A DNA stretch of 64,000 nt from an uncultured Polycyclovorans sp. (GCA_936928855.1 CAKZHZ010000052.1:52689-116688); one strand, 5' to 3'; shown: positions 7,668-15,965, numbered from the stretch's first letter. Program-made: numbers and translations. Notes: a model not told the origin generated them from the sequence alone.

Positions 7668-8981
7668 TCAGGCAAAGTGTTCGACACGGATGCGCGACAG
7701 CTGTTCGCGTACGAAGGGCAAGGCCTCGATGCGCTGAACCGCTTCGTGAATGAGGCGCTCGGGCGCCTCGGAGGTGATCAGCGCCACCGTGGCATCCTCG
7801 GACTCACGCGGTTCACGCTGCTGGATGGCCTCGATGCTGACGTCCAGCTCGGCAAAGATGGAGGTAATGCCCTTGAGCACGCCGGGCTCGTCCGCCACAC
7901 GCAACCGCAGGTAGAACGCGCTTTCGGTGTCGGCCAGCGGCCGCACGGGCAGGCCGCGCAGGGCCTCCGGCAGGAATCCGAGATCGGGCACCGCAGCGCC
8001 CCCGCTCCGGCCCAGGCCGCGCGCCAGATCCACCAGATCCGCCACCACCGCCGAGGCCGTGGCATTGCCGCCGGCGCCAGCGCCGTAGAGGCCGATGGGG
8101 CCACTGCCATTGCCGTGGATCAGCACCGCATTGAGCACGCCGTCCACCTTGGCCAGCAGCTGCTGCTCCGGCACCAGTGTGGGGTGGACCCGCAGTTCCA
8201 CCTGGCCCTCCGTGCGCTTGGCGATACCCAGGTGCTTGATGCGATAGCCGAGCGCCTCCGCAGTGCGGATATCCTCGGCGCTGACCGCCGTGATGCCCTG
8301 CACCGACACCTGAGCAAAGGCCAGCGGCATGCCGAAGGCGATGCTGGCCAGAATGGTGAGCTTGTGCGCTGCATCCACCCCTTCGATATCGAAGGTGGGA
8401 TCGGCCTCGGCATAACCCAGGCGCTGTGCATCTGCCAGCGCGTCGGCAAAGCTCTGCCCCTGATCGCGCATCTGCGTGAGGATGTAGTTGCCAGTGCCGT
8501 TGATGATGCCGGCCACCTGCTCGATGCGATTCCCGGCCAAGCCCTCGCGGATCGCCTTGATCACCGGAATGCCGCCAGCCACCGCCGCTTCGAAACCAAC
8601 CGCCACGCCCGCGGCGCGCGCGCGTTCGAACACGGTGTTGCCGTGCAGGGCCAGCAGCGCCTTGTTGGCGGTCACCACCGGACGTCCCCGCGCCAGTGCG
8701 GTGCTGACGAGGCTGAGGGCGGGCTCGCTGCCGCCGATCAGTTCACACACCAGATCGACGTCGTCCGCATTCACCACATCTTCGGCACGATCGGTGAGAC
8801 GGATGCCGGCCAGATCGCAGTCGCGCGGGCGCGTGAGATCACGGGCCGACGCCACGGTGACCACCAGCGGTCGCCCCAGACGGGCGGCAATCGCCTCGGC
8901 GTTGTCCTTCAGCAGGCGCACCACGCCCTGACCGACAGTACCGAGGCCGATCAGGCCGACCTTGACGGGAGCAGCATTCAT
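7668..8981 (-). CDS. hom: Homoserine dehydrogenase
   Basis: Reduces aspartate semialdehyde to homoserine with NAD(P)H, the branch point to threonine and methionine. The 437-residue protein has the N-terminal nucleotide-binding loop KVGLIGLGTVGQGVV. The catalytic domain carries AVAGGIPVIKAIREGLAGNRI and GIINGTGNYILTQM, and a C-terminal ACT domain (about 352-430; YLRLRVADEPGVLKGITSIF) usually mediates feedback inhibition by threonine. It is a monofunctional enzyme without an aspartokinase domain. It lies between alaC and thrC in the same orientation; a short hairpin at the alaC stop precedes it. Confidence 0.96.
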   Translation of the reverse strand: MNAAPVKVGLIGLGTVGQGVVRLLKDNAEAIAARLGRPLVVTVASARDLTRPRDCDLAGIRLTDRAEDVVNADDVDLVCELIGGSEPALSLVSTALARGRPVVTANKALLALHGNTVFERARAAGVAVGFEAAVAGGIPVIKAIREGLAGNRIEQVAGIINGTGNYILTQMRDQGQSFADALADAQRLGYAEADPTFDIEGVDAAHKLTILASIAFGMPLAFAQVSVQGITAVSAEDIRTAEALGYRIKHLGIAKRTEGQVELRVHPTLVPEQQLLAKVDGVLNAVLIHGNGSGPIGLYGAGAGGNATASAVVADLVDLARGLGRSGGAAVPDLGFLPEALRGLPVRPLADTESAFYLRLRVADEPGVLKGITSIFAELDVSIEAIQQREPRESEDATVALITSEAPERLIHEAVQRIEALPFVREQLSRIRVEHFA

Positions 8982-9003
8982 TGAAGCGTTACCTGGTTCT
9001 GAG

Positions 9004-9020
9004 CTGAGCGATGCGCTCAG
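9004..9020. repeat. Short perfect hairpin overlapping the alaC stop codon
   Basis: CTGAGCG-ATG-CGCTCAG forms a 7-bp stem with a 3-base loop. It covers the alaC stop codon (9017-9019) and lies 23 bases before the hom start on the minus strand. No T tract follows, so it is unlikely to be an intrinsic terminator. It may be an mRNA-processing or stability element between the two genes. Confidence 0.35.
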
Positions 9021-10261
9021 ACGGGAGGATTGATGCCGGCGCCCTGCAACATGCGACGGATGCCGCGCAACGCCTGGCGCGTGCGGTGTTCGTTTTCGAT
9101 AAGGGCGAACCGCACGTGGGTGTCGCCATATTCGCCAAAACCGATCCCCGGCGACACCGCCACGTGGGCCTCGCTGAGCAGTTTCTTGGAGAACTCGATG
9201 GACCCCATGGCCTTGAACGGTTCGGGAATCTCGGCCCAGACAAACATCGTGGCCTTGGGCTTCTCGACCTTCCAGCCGATCTTGTTGAGGCCATCGCAGA
9301 GCACATCGCGGCGCACACGGTACATCTCGCAGATTTCCGCCACGCAGTCCTGCGGCCCCTCAAGCGCAGCGATGGCCGCCACCTGGATGGGCGTGAACAT
9401 ACCGTAGTCCAGGTAGCTCTTGATGCGCGCCAGCGCCGCCACCAGCGTCGGATTGCCGACCATGAAACCCACCCGCCAGCCGGGCATGTTGTAGCTCTTC
9501 GACAGGGTGAAGAACTCCACGGCCACGTCCTTGGCTCCGGGTACCTGCAACACGCTGGGTGCGGTGTAGCCATCAAACACGATGTCGCTGTAGGCGAGAT
9601 CGTGGACCAGCCAGATTTCATGCTCGCGGCAGATCGCCACGGCTTTTTCGAAGAACGCCAGATCCACACACTGCGTGGTCGGGTTACCGGGAAAATTGAG
9701 CACCAGCATCTTCGGCGAAGGCCAGGTTTCCTTGATGGCGCGCTGCAGCTCCTCGAAGAAATCCACTTCCGGCGTCATCCGCACGTGGCGCACATCGGCG
9801 CCGGCCAGCACCACGCCATACGGATGGATCGGATAGGCGGGATTGGGCACCAGCACCACATCCCCCTGCGCCAGCGTCGCGAAGGCCAGATGCGCCAGCC
9901 CCTCTTTCGAGCCGATGGTGGCAATGACCTCGTTTTCGGGGTCAAGATCGATGTCGTAACGCCGCTTGTACCAGCGGGCCATGGCACGACGCAGTCGCGG
10001 AATGCCCTTCGACACCGAGTAACGGTGGGTATGGGTCCCGTCCTCGTCATGCACCTCAGGCTTGATGTAGTCGCTGTCGGTGCCGCGTACGCTGGCTTCC
10101 ACCAGTTTGTCGACGATGTGCTTGGGCGTCGGCTGGTCGGGGTTGCCCATGCCGAAATCGATGATGTCTTCGCCCCGCGCCCGGGCGGCCTTCTTGAGAT
10201 CCCCAACGATGTTGAACACGTAGGGTGGCAGGCGTTGAATGCGCGGGAAGTTGGTTTTCAC
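9017..10261 (-). CDS. alaC: Alanine transaminase (AlaC-type class I/II aminotransferase)
   Basis: PLP-dependent aminotransferase that makes alanine from pyruvate and glutamate. The 414-residue protein follows AlaC closely: MKTNFPRIQRLPPYVFNIVGDLKKAARARGEDIIDFGMGNPD at the start, IGSKEGLAHL, NPAYPIHPYG, NFPGNPTTQ, and the PLP lysine in LSKSYNMPGWRVGF. An extra ~17 residues (about 61-77, SDYIKPEVHDEDGTHT) interrupt the usual short link before HRYSVSKGIPRLRRA. It heads the alaC-hom-thrC-recJ run. The 89-bp gap upstream separates it from nlpD and should contain the promoter, but I see no strong consensus there. Confidence 0.9.
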   Translation of the reverse strand: MKTNFPRIQRLPPYVFNIVGDLKKAARARGEDIIDFGMGNPDQPTPKHIVDKLVEASVRGTDSDYIKPEVHDEDGTHTHRYSVSKGIPRLRRAMARWYKRRYDIDLDPENEVIATIGSKEGLAHLAFATLAQGDVVLVPNPAYPIHPYGVVLAGADVRHVRMTPEVDFFEELQRAIKETWPSPKMLVLNFPGNPTTQCVDLAFFEKAVAICREHEIWLVHDLAYSDIVFDGYTAPSVLQVPGAKDVAVEFFTLSKSYNMPGWRVGFMVGNPTLVAALARIKSYLDYGMFTPIQVAAIAALEGPQDCVAEICEMYRVRRDVLCDGLNKIGWKVEKPKATMFVWAEIPEPFKAMGSIEFSKKLLSEAHVAVSPGIGFGEYGDTHVRFALIENEHRTRQALRGIRRMLQGAGINPPV

Positions 10262-10350
10262 GGACGGGCTCTAGAGACCGGAATGGGGCAAGGGAAAAGC
10301 GCGAAGTTGTAGCATTTCGCTGGGCATCGCGGCAAGGAGGCAGGGGCGTT

Positions 10351-11202
10351 TCAGCCTGTCTTGGCGGGCAGGAATTTCACCGGATTGACCGGCTTGCCAC
10401 GCTCGCGGATCTCGAAATGCAGCATTGGCTTGCGTTCCGGCCCCTCGCCCATCTCGGCAATGGGCTGACCGGCCTGCACGACGTCGCCTTCCTTGACCAG
10501 CCGGGTGCGGTTGTAACCATAGGCGGACAGGAACACTTCGTCATGCTTGATGATGACGAGTTCGCCGTAGCCCTTCAGCGCATTGCCGCTATACACCACC
10601 TTGCCGGCCGAGGCCGCCACCACCGGCTGGCCGGTACGCCCGGAGAACTCCAGGCCCTTGCTGCCGTTGGCGGGGGCGTAGCCACGGGTCACCACCCCGT
10701 CCGTGGGCCAGGTCCAGCGCCCTGTGACCGGTGGCGCGGTGGGTCGGGGCGCGGCAGGCGTCGGCGTCGCCACCGGCGGCGTGGCGGTAGCGCCGCCCCC
10801 CAATGCCACCGGCGGCAGCGCCTGCGGCTTGAGCACCGGCGGCGGCAGATCCATGCCCGCGGTCGCGACGTCCCCGTTCTCGGGAGCCACCGGCTTGATG
10901 ACGGTGGGCGGCACCAGCCGCAATACCTGGTCCGGATGAATCAGGTCCACATCGGGGATGCCGTTCCACTGAGCCAGCTCACGAAAGTCCACTTGATGTC
11001 GGAACGCAATGGAATAGAGCGTGTCGCCCTGGCGCACCCGGTACTCGTCGGCGCCCACCGGCGCCAGCGGCACTTCGGGCACCGCACCGACCTGTTCGCG
11101 TGCGGCCGGCGGCCCCCAGCTGGCCAGACCGGCGCAGCCTGCCAGCAGCGAGGCTGCCAGCGTCACCCCCCATGCCGATCCACGCTTCACCGCCGTCCTC
11201 AT
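10351..11202 (-). CDS. nlpD: NlpD-like lipoprotein, LysM plus M23 (LytM) domain
   Basis: A 283-residue outer-membrane lipoprotein that activates cell-wall amidases at the septum in enterobacteria. The signal peptide ends in the lipobox LLAGC. A LysM peptidoglycan-binding domain follows (EYRVRQGDTLYSIAFRHQVDFRELAQWNGI, DLIHPDQVLRL), then a Pro/Ala-rich linker, then an M23-type domain (WPTDGVVTRGYAPANGSKGLEFSGRTGQPVVAASAGKVVYSG). The M23 zinc ligands are degenerate (FSGRTGQ in place of HxxxD), as in amidase activators rather than active endopeptidases. The ATG at 11202 overlaps the yqaA stop (ATGA); ATG 11211 is an alternative. In many relatives rpoS follows nlpD; here alaC does. Confidence 0.88.
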   Translation of the reverse strand: MRTAVKRGSAWGVTLAASLLAGCAGLASWGPPAAREQVGAVPEVPLAPVGADEYRVRQGDTLYSIAFRHQVDFRELAQWNGIPDVDLIHPDQVLRLVPPTVIKPVAPENGDVATAGMDLPPPVLKPQALPPVALGGGATATPPVATPTPAAPRPTAPPVTGRWTWPTDGVVTRGYAPANGSKGLEFSGRTGQPVVAASAGKVVYSGNALKGYGELVIIKHDEVFLSAYGYNRTRLVKEGDVVQAGQPIAEMGEGPERKPMLHFEIRERGKPVNPVKFLPAKTG

Positions 11203-11777
11203 CGCATCCATATGATCACCACCACCAGCAGAAAAACCAGAAGCCATCCAATGGCATCGATGTAGCGGATTAGATGCCGCTCCACCGCAGGCCCCACCAA
11301 TCGCACCAGGCCCGCCACCAAGAAGAACCGCAGCCCACGTCCGGCCATCGAGCCCAGCACGAACGGTAGCAAGCCCATGTGCACCACACCGGCCGAGATG
11401 GTGAACACCTTGTATGGAATCGGTGTCACCCCCGCCAGCAGCACGGCCCAGAACCCATAGGCCTCGAACCAGCCGACCGCTGTGTCGAAGGCCTCCCGCT
11501 GCCCCATACGATCCACCCACGGCATGACCCAGTCCTGAACGCTGTAACCCAGCGCGTAGCCCACCAGGCCACCGAGCACCGATGCCCCGGTGGTGATCAA
11601 TGCCAACCGCCACCAGTCGGGGGGGCGCGCGAGCGTCATCGGCGCCAGCATCACATCCGGGGGGATCGGGAAGAAGATGGACTCCGAAGCGCTCAGCCCG
11701 GCCAGCCACCTCCGTGCATGCGGATGTGCCGACTTGGCCAGGGTCCAGGCATAGAGCCGACTGAACAGGCTGCCCAT
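11199..11777 (-). CDS. yqaA: YqaA-family VTT-domain membrane protein
   Basis: A 192-residue inner-membrane protein of the DedA/VTT superfamily, YqaA branch. The characteristic N-terminal part (ASESIFFPIPPDVMLAPMTLARPPDWWRLALITTGASVLGGLVGYALGY) and the later motif AGVTPIPYKVFTISAGV with R in the following segment are present, with four to five hydrophobic segments. Family members are linked to lipid scrambling and membrane homeostasis, but this branch is not well characterised. The ATG at 11777 overlaps the pcm stop by one base (TGATG), and its stop overlaps the nlpD ATG. This fits the surE-pcm-yqaA-nlpD order known in gammaproteobacteria. Confidence 0.9.
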   Translation of the reverse strand: MGSLFSRLYAWTLAKSAHPHARRWLAGLSASESIFFPIPPDVMLAPMTLARPPDWWRLALITTGASVLGGLVGYALGYSVQDWVMPWVDRMGQREAFDTAVGWFEAYGFWAVLLAGVTPIPYKVFTISAGVVHMGLLPFVLGSMAGRGLRFFLVAGLVRLVGPAVERHLIRYIDAIGWLLVFLLVVVIIWMR

Positions 11778-12451
11778 CAAACCTTCCCCGCCAGTAGCGG
11801 CACGAAACTCACCGTGGCAATGTCCTGCTGCTTGAAGCCGGCGAGTCCGCGGTCGATCACCTTGAGCACCTGCCCGCCCTGCGGGCCCACCGGGATCACC
11901 AGGCGACCACCAGGCGAGAGCTGCTCCAGCAGGCCCTGCGGCAGTTCAGCGGCGGCGGCGGTGACGATGATGCCGTCGTAGGGGGCGTACGGCAGCCAGC
12001 CCTGCATGCCATCGGCATAGCCGAAGTGCACGTTGCGGTAGCGCAAACCCGCCAACCGCTTGCGTGCCAGCTCGGTCAGCGCCTTGACGCGCTCGACGGT
12101 GAACACCACCTCGCAGAGCTCGGCCAGCACAGCGGTCTGGTAGCCGCTGCCGGTGCCCACTTCCAGCACCCGCTGACGCTTGCGGCCGCCTTCCAGCAGG
12201 GCCTGGGTCATCATGCCCACCACCAGCGGCTGCGAGATGGTCTGGGCAAAGCCGATCGGCAGCGCCGACTGGGTTTCGTAGGCGCGCGCCTTGAACGCTT
12301 CATCGACAAACTCGTGTCGGGGTACACGACTCATCGCACCGAGCACGGCGGCATCGCGCACTCCCCCGCGCGACAGCGCCTCGGCGAGACGCTCGGCCGG
12401 GGTCTTGATCGGCGCGGTACCGCGCTCCTGGGTACGGCGGATCGGACTCAC
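11777..12451 (-). CDS. pcm: Protein-L-isoaspartate O-methyltransferase
   Basis: Repairs isoaspartyl residues in aged proteins using S-adenosylmethionine. The 224-residue product has the Pcm signatures: VPRHEFVDEAF, the ALPIGFAQTISQPLVVGMM active-site segment, the SAM-binding motif VLEVGTGSGYQTAVLA, and the later YDGIIVTAAAAELP. I favour the GTG at 12451 because it forms a GTGA overlap with the surE stop; an in-frame ATG at 12466 would add five residues and overlap surE by 19 bases. Coupled to surE upstream and yqaA downstream. Confidence 0.93.
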   Translation of the reverse strand: MSPIRRTQERGTAPIKTPAERLAEALSRGGVRDAAVLGAMSRVPRHEFVDEAFKARAYETQSALPIGFAQTISQPLVVGMMTQALLEGGRKRQRVLEVGTGSGYQTAVLAELCEVVFTVERVKALTELARKRLAGLRYRNVHFGYADGMQGWLPYAPYDGIIVTAAAAELPQGLLEQLSPGGRLVIPVGPQGGQVLKVIDRGLAGFKQQDIATVSFVPLLAGKV

Positions 12452-13194
12452 AGTGCCGTCACCCATTCCCGCAGGCGATCAAGCGCGCCGTGCCGCGTCA
12501 GATCCACCGTAATCGGCGTCACCGACACCTGGTGGCGGCTGATGGCATGGAAATCGGTGCCCGGGCCGCAATCCGCTTCGGCGCCGGCGGCGCCCAGCCA
12601 GTAAATGCTGCGTCCGCGGGGGTCGGTGGTCCGCGTGACACTCTCGGCCCGGTGCCGCAGGCCCAGGCGCGTCACGGCGAAGCCCTGCAGCTCGTCGAAC
12701 GGCACATCCGGCACATTGACATTGAGAATGGTGTCGGCGGGCAACGGATGGCTGGCCAGCCGCTTGACCAGGATGCAGGCCACCTGGGCCGCGGTGTCAT
12801 AGTGCCGAGGCTCGTGGGCGACGCAGGACACGGCCAGTGCCGAACACCCCAGGTGGCGCCCTTCCATGGCGGCCGCCACGGTCCCCGAGTACAGGGTGTC
12901 ATCGCCCAGGTTGGCGCCGGCGTTGATGCCGGACACCACCATATGTGGCATCTCCGTCAGCAGCGCATTGAGCGCCAGATGCACGCAGTCGGTGGGGGTG
13001 CCGTCAATGCACCAGACGCCATCAGGATGGCGCTGCGGCCGCAGCGGATTGAGCAGGGTCAGCGAGTTGGAGGCGCCGGACCGGTTACGGTCGGGTGCCA
13101 CCACGGTGACCTCGTGTTCCGTCTGCAGCGCATCGCGCAGACACAGCAGTCCGGGGGCTGTACAGCCGTCGTCGTTGGATAAAAGGATACGCAT
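12448..13194 (-). CDS. surE: 5'/3'-nucleotidase SurE
   Basis: SurE dephosphorylates nucleoside 5'- and 3'-monophosphates and short polyphosphates, and is tied to stationary-phase survival. The 248-residue protein starts with the metal site LLSNDDG and continues with VVAPDRNRSGASNSLT, GTPTDCVHLAL, and VVSGINAGANLGDDTLYSGTVAAAMEG, all typical. It heads the surE-pcm-yqaA-nlpD operon and is divergent from the Smr gene across a 75-bp gap, which holds competing short inverted repeats (13204-13233). Confidence 0.96.
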   Translation of the reverse strand: MRILLSNDDGCTAPGLLCLRDALQTEHEVTVVAPDRNRSGASNSLTLLNPLRPQRHPDGVWCIDGTPTDCVHLALNALLTEMPHMVVSGINAGANLGDDTLYSGTVAAAMEGRHLGCSALAVSCVAHEPRHYDTAAQVACILVKRLASHPLPADTILNVNVPDVPFDELQGFAVTRLGLRHRAESVTRTTDPRGRSIYWLGAAGAEADCGPGTDFHAISRHQVSVTPITVDLTRHGALDRLREWVTAL

Positions 13195-13203
13195 GGTGGA
13201 CAG

Positions 13204-13233
13204 CGGGCAAAAACGCCCGGTAGTTTAACGGGC
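13204..13233 (-). promoter_or_regulatory. Three mutually complementary 5-mers in the surE leader
   Basis: On the minus strand the order is GCCCG, then CGGGC, then GCCCG, starting 10 bases upstream of the surE ATG. The middle block can pair with either outer block (loops of 9 and 6 bases), so two exclusive hairpins are possible. The GTTTTT loop of one hairpin resembles a short T tract. In GC-rich DNA such 5-mers also arise by chance. Confidence 0.25.
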
Positions 13234-13269
13234 TGACCGCCCCCGTGCCGGTTTCGACGGACTGCTTCC

Positions 13270-13800
13270 ATGGATGACGCCGACGACGACTTCAGCCTGT
13301 TCCGGCAGACCTTTGCCGATGTCCGGCGTGCGCCGGAGGCGGGCCACGTCAGCCCACTGAAACGCCCACCGCCGCCGCGTGCGGTGCACCGCGAAGCCGA
13401 TGACCTGGCGGTAATGGCCGAGTTGCTGGCGACCGCCGATCCGGATGACTTCGAGTGCGGCGACACCCTGCTCCACCGCACTGATGGCGTGCAGGATGCG
13501 GTGATCCGGCGACTGCGTCGCGGACAGTACCGTGTCGAGCGCGTGCTGGATCTTCACGGCCTCAACCGCCATCGGGCGCGCGTGGAGGTGGTGGCATTTC
13601 TCGCGGGTTGTCAGCGTGACGACCTTCGCTGCGTCCGCATCATCCACGGCAAGGGCAACGGCTCCCCCAATACCGGCCCCGTGCTGAAGGCCCATGTCGA
13701 CAGCTGGTTGCGCAAGCGGCGCGATGTGCTGGCGTTCTGTTCGGCACGCCCGGCCGATGGCGGCACCGGCGCGATTTACGTCCTGCTGCGCGCGTCCTGA
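13270..13800 (+). CDS. Smr-domain protein
   Basis: A 176-residue stand-alone Smr (MutS2 C-terminal-like) protein. The Smr domain covers about residues 85-176, with the signature LDLHGLNRHRARVEVVAFL and the later IIHGKGNGSPNTGPVLKAHVDSWL, both standard. Such domains act as nucleases on branched DNA or on mRNA at collided ribosomes; the role of this small form is not settled. The N-terminal ~80 residues are charged and less conserved. It is divergent from surE and its 3' end overlaps the convergent TetR gene by 25 bases. A close Smr-surE association is seen in related genomes. Confidence 0.92.
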   Translation: MDDADDDFSLFRQTFADVRRAPEAGHVSPLKRPPPPRAVHREADDLAVMAELLATADPDDFECGDTLLHRTDGVQDAVIRRLRRGQYRVERVLDLHGLNRHRARVEVVAFLAGCQRDDLRCVRIIHGKGNGSPNTGPVLKAHVDSWLRKRRDVLAFCSARPADGGTGAIYVLLRAS

Positions 13801-14405
13801 GGCGGACGCAGATCGAGCGCGAGCTGCTCGAGCACCTGGTGAAAGCGCAGCGCCCCGGCCATGCGTGCGATCTGCAGTCCGCCTTGCAGTGCCGCCCCCA
13901 GCGCCACCGCGCGACTGCGGGGGTCACCGGCAAAACACAGGCTGCCATCGTCGCGGCCGCACTGCAGGGTGTCCGACATCCATTCGTAGTGTTCCCGCAT
14001 CAGCAGCCGGGCTTCATGCCGCATCGGTTCGGGAATGGCGCCAAACTCCGACCCCAGCACTCCTACCGGACAGATGCGCATATCGGCGACATCCAGATAC
14101 TCGAGATAAGTGCCGAAGAAGGCTTGCAGCCGCGCCCAGGCGTCCGGCAAGGCGGCGACACTGTCGGTCCAGTCGCGGAAGCGCTGACGAAAGCGCCGCA
14201 CCAGTGCCACGCCCAGATCCTCTTTACCGGGAAAGTGGTAGTGGATGGCCGCGTTGCGGATGCCGAGTTGCACGGCGATGTGTTGATAGCTGAACGCGTT
14301 GTAGCCACGCCGCTGCAGCAGATCCTCGGCGGCATTGAGGATTTCCTCGCGCGTGTCGCGGCGCGGGCGCAAGCGCAGACGGTCCTTGACGAGCGATTCA
14401 AGCAT
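13776..14405 (-). CDS. TetR/AcrR-family transcriptional regulator
   Basis: A 209-residue regulator. The N-terminal DNA-binding domain (about 18-65) reads DTREEILNAAEDLLQRRGYNAFSYQHIAVQLGIRNAAIHYHFPGKEDLG, a textbook TetR helix-turn-helix. The C-terminal ligand-binding part is helical and closest in style to regulators with the ACPVGVLG-like segment (CPVGVLGSEFGAIPEPMR). It lies 62 bases downstream of ispF on the same strand and no obvious target gene sits beside it. In related genomes truD often follows ispF, so this gene may mark a local replacement. Confidence 0.9.
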   Translation of the reverse strand: MLESLVKDRLRLRPRRDTREEILNAAEDLLQRRGYNAFSYQHIAVQLGIRNAAIHYHFPGKEDLGVALVRRFRQRFRDWTDSVAALPDAWARLQAFFGTYLEYLDVADMRICPVGVLGSEFGAIPEPMRHEARLLMREHYEWMSDTLQCGRDDGSLCFAGDPRSRAVALGAALQGGLQIARMAGALRFHQVLEQLALDLRPPQDARSRT

Positions 14406-14467
14406 GGCCCGAGTCTACGTCCGCGAGGCGTCGCGCACAATCCATAACTGCATGATTCAGCAGGATT

Positions 14468-14965
14468 TCAGGCATCCGGCGCAGGGGCAATCAGGGCCAC
14501 GGCATGGGCGGCGAGCCCCTCGCGGCGGCCCAGGTGTCCCATCCCCTCATTGGTCGTGGCCTTGATCCCGACCCGGTCCGGGGTGACCTGCAGGTCCTCC
14601 GCCAGCCGGCTTCGCATGGTGGCGGTGTGCGGCGCCACCTTGGGCACCTGCGCCACCAGGGTGAGGTCGACATTGACCACCCGCCGCCCGCTGCGGTGCA
14701 GGGCTGCCACCACCGCCCGCAACAGAACGCGCGAGTCCGCACCCTTGTACTGTGCGTCGGTGTCCGGGAACCACTGTCCGATATCCCCTCCACCCATCGC
14801 GCCCAGCAATGCATCACACAGCGCGTGAATGAGGGCGTCGCCGTCGGAGTGCGCCACCAGCGCGTAGGCACAGGGGATCCACACCCCCCCCAGCGTGACG
14901 CCGTCCCCTTCGGTCAGGCGGTGGGCATCAAATCCATGGCCGATACGCAGGTCGAACAGACTCAT
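14468..14965 (-). CDS. ispF: 2-C-methyl-D-erythritol 2,4-cyclodiphosphate synthase
   Basis: Catalyses cyclisation of CDP-methylerythritol 2-phosphate in the non-mevalonate isoprenoid pathway. The 165-residue protein shows the zinc site GHGFDAHRL, then AHSDGDALIHALCDALLGAMGGGDIGQWFPDTD and the C-terminal KATTNEGMGHLGRREGLAAHAV. The ATG at 14965 overlaps the ispD stop (ATGA); the longer open frame upstream of it lies inside ispD and is not protein-like. It directly follows ispD, which provides the preceding pathway step apart from IspE. Confidence 0.97.
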   Translation of the reverse strand: MSLFDLRIGHGFDAHRLTEGDGVTLGGVWIPCAYALVAHSDGDALIHALCDALLGAMGGGDIGQWFPDTDAQYKGADSRVLLRAVVAALHRSGRRVVNVDLTLVAQVPKVAPHTATMRSRLAEDLQVTPDRVGIKATTNEGMGHLGRREGLAAHAVALIAPAPDA

Positions 14966-15681
14966 GCGGAGACACCCGGCTGAGGATGTTGCAACCAGAA
15001 GGCAGCCAGCGCCAGATCCTCCGGATAGGTCACCTTGAGATTGCTGGTGCGCCCCCACACCAGGCGTGGCTGCAGGCCGGCCGCCTCGATGGCAGAGGCC
15101 TCGTCGGTGACCGGCTGTTGCGCTGCGGCTGCCGCGGCCAGGGCGCGGCGCAAGGTGGTGAGAGGAAACATCTGGGGGGTCTGTGCGCCAGCCATGCCGG
15201 CACGGGGGTGCGTGGCGATGACCCGCTGCCCCTCATGCTGCTTCAGGGTGTCGGTCACCGGGCGCGCCAGCAGTCCGCCTTCCGGCACCGTGGCCTGCTC
15301 GCGCAACAGCCCAATCTCATCGGTCGAGACACAGGGGCGGGCCGCATCGTGCACCAATACCCAGGTGCGTTCGGGCCAGGTCGCCAAGCGGGACACGGCA
15401 TCCAGCCCGGCCCTCACCGAGTCGGCACGCTCGGCGCCCCCCCGGACGAGCCGCAGTCGCGGATGCCCATGCAGCGCGCTGCGGCGCCACTGCTTTTCCC
15501 CTTCGGCACTCACCACCAGCATCACCCCGTCGATCCAGCCCAGCGCAAGCAGCGGCGCCAGCGACCACTCCAATACGCTGCGCCCGGCCAGTGGCAGCCA
15601 CGGCTTGGCGATGGCGCCGCCCATGCGGGTGCCGGCACCCGCAGCGGCCACCACGGCCCAGTAGCGCGGAACCGCCTTCAC
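14962..15681 (-). CDS. ispD: 2-C-methyl-D-erythritol 4-phosphate cytidylyltransferase
   Basis: Transfers CMP to methylerythritol phosphate in isoprenoid synthesis. The 239-residue protein carries the nucleotide-binding start VVAAAGAGTRMGGAIAKPWLPLAG, the VHDAARPC motif, and the C-terminal DEASAIEAAGLQPRLVWGRTSNLKVTYPEDL. It begins with GTG at 15681, which forms a GTGA overlap with the ftsB stop, and its own stop overlaps ispF. The ftsB-ispD-ispF order is common in gammaproteobacteria. Confidence 0.97.
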   Translation of the reverse strand: MKAVPRYWAVVAAAGAGTRMGGAIAKPWLPLAGRSVLEWSLAPLLALGWIDGVMLVVSAEGEKQWRRSALHGHPRLRLVRGGAERADSVRAGLDAVSRLATWPERTWVLVHDAARPCVSTDEIGLLREQATVPEGGLLARPVTDTLKQHEGQRVIATHPRAGMAGAQTPQMFPLTTLRRALAAAAAAQQPVTDEASAIEAAGLQPRLVWGRTSNLKVTYPEDLALAAFWLQHPQPGVSA

Positions 15682-15965
15682 GGTCCGTCGGTGGAGACCA
15701 CCAGGTAGAAGGTTTCGCCCTGCTCGATCATGCCCAGCGAGGTGCGGGCCCGGGCCTCGACCGCCAGGCTGCCTACATTGAGGTCCTGCACTTCAGCAGC
15801 CAGTCGCCCGTTGCGCTGACGCAACTGCTCCAGCTCGGCCTGCAGGGCCGCCACCTGGGTACGCAGGGCATGGGCGTGGGTGACGCCGCCATCGGCCACC
15901 CACAGCCGCCACTGAAGGCCCAGCAGCATCAACACCAGCAGTCCGATGATGATGCGGCCGCGCAT
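15678..15965 (-). CDS. ftsB: Cell division protein FtsB
   Basis: A 95-residue bitopic protein of the FtsQLB divisome complex. One N-terminal transmembrane helix (IIIGLLVLMLLGLQWRLWV) is followed by a periplasmic coiled coil (HALRTQVAALQAELEQLRQRNGRLAAEVQDL) and a short tail (VEARARTSLGMIEQGETFYLVV) typical of FtsB. The ATG at 15965 lies 5 bases after the eno stop. The frame open further upstream lies within eno and is ignored. Location between eno and ispD supports the call. Confidence 0.95.
   Translation of the reverse strand: MRGRIIIGLLVLMLLGLQWRLWVADGGVTHAHALRTQVAALQAELEQLRQRNGRLAAEVQDLNVGSLAVEARARTSLGMIEQGETFYLVVSTDGP

Noticed and set aside
7650..8984. 444-residue plus-strand open frame
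   Set aside because: Exact antisense of hom.
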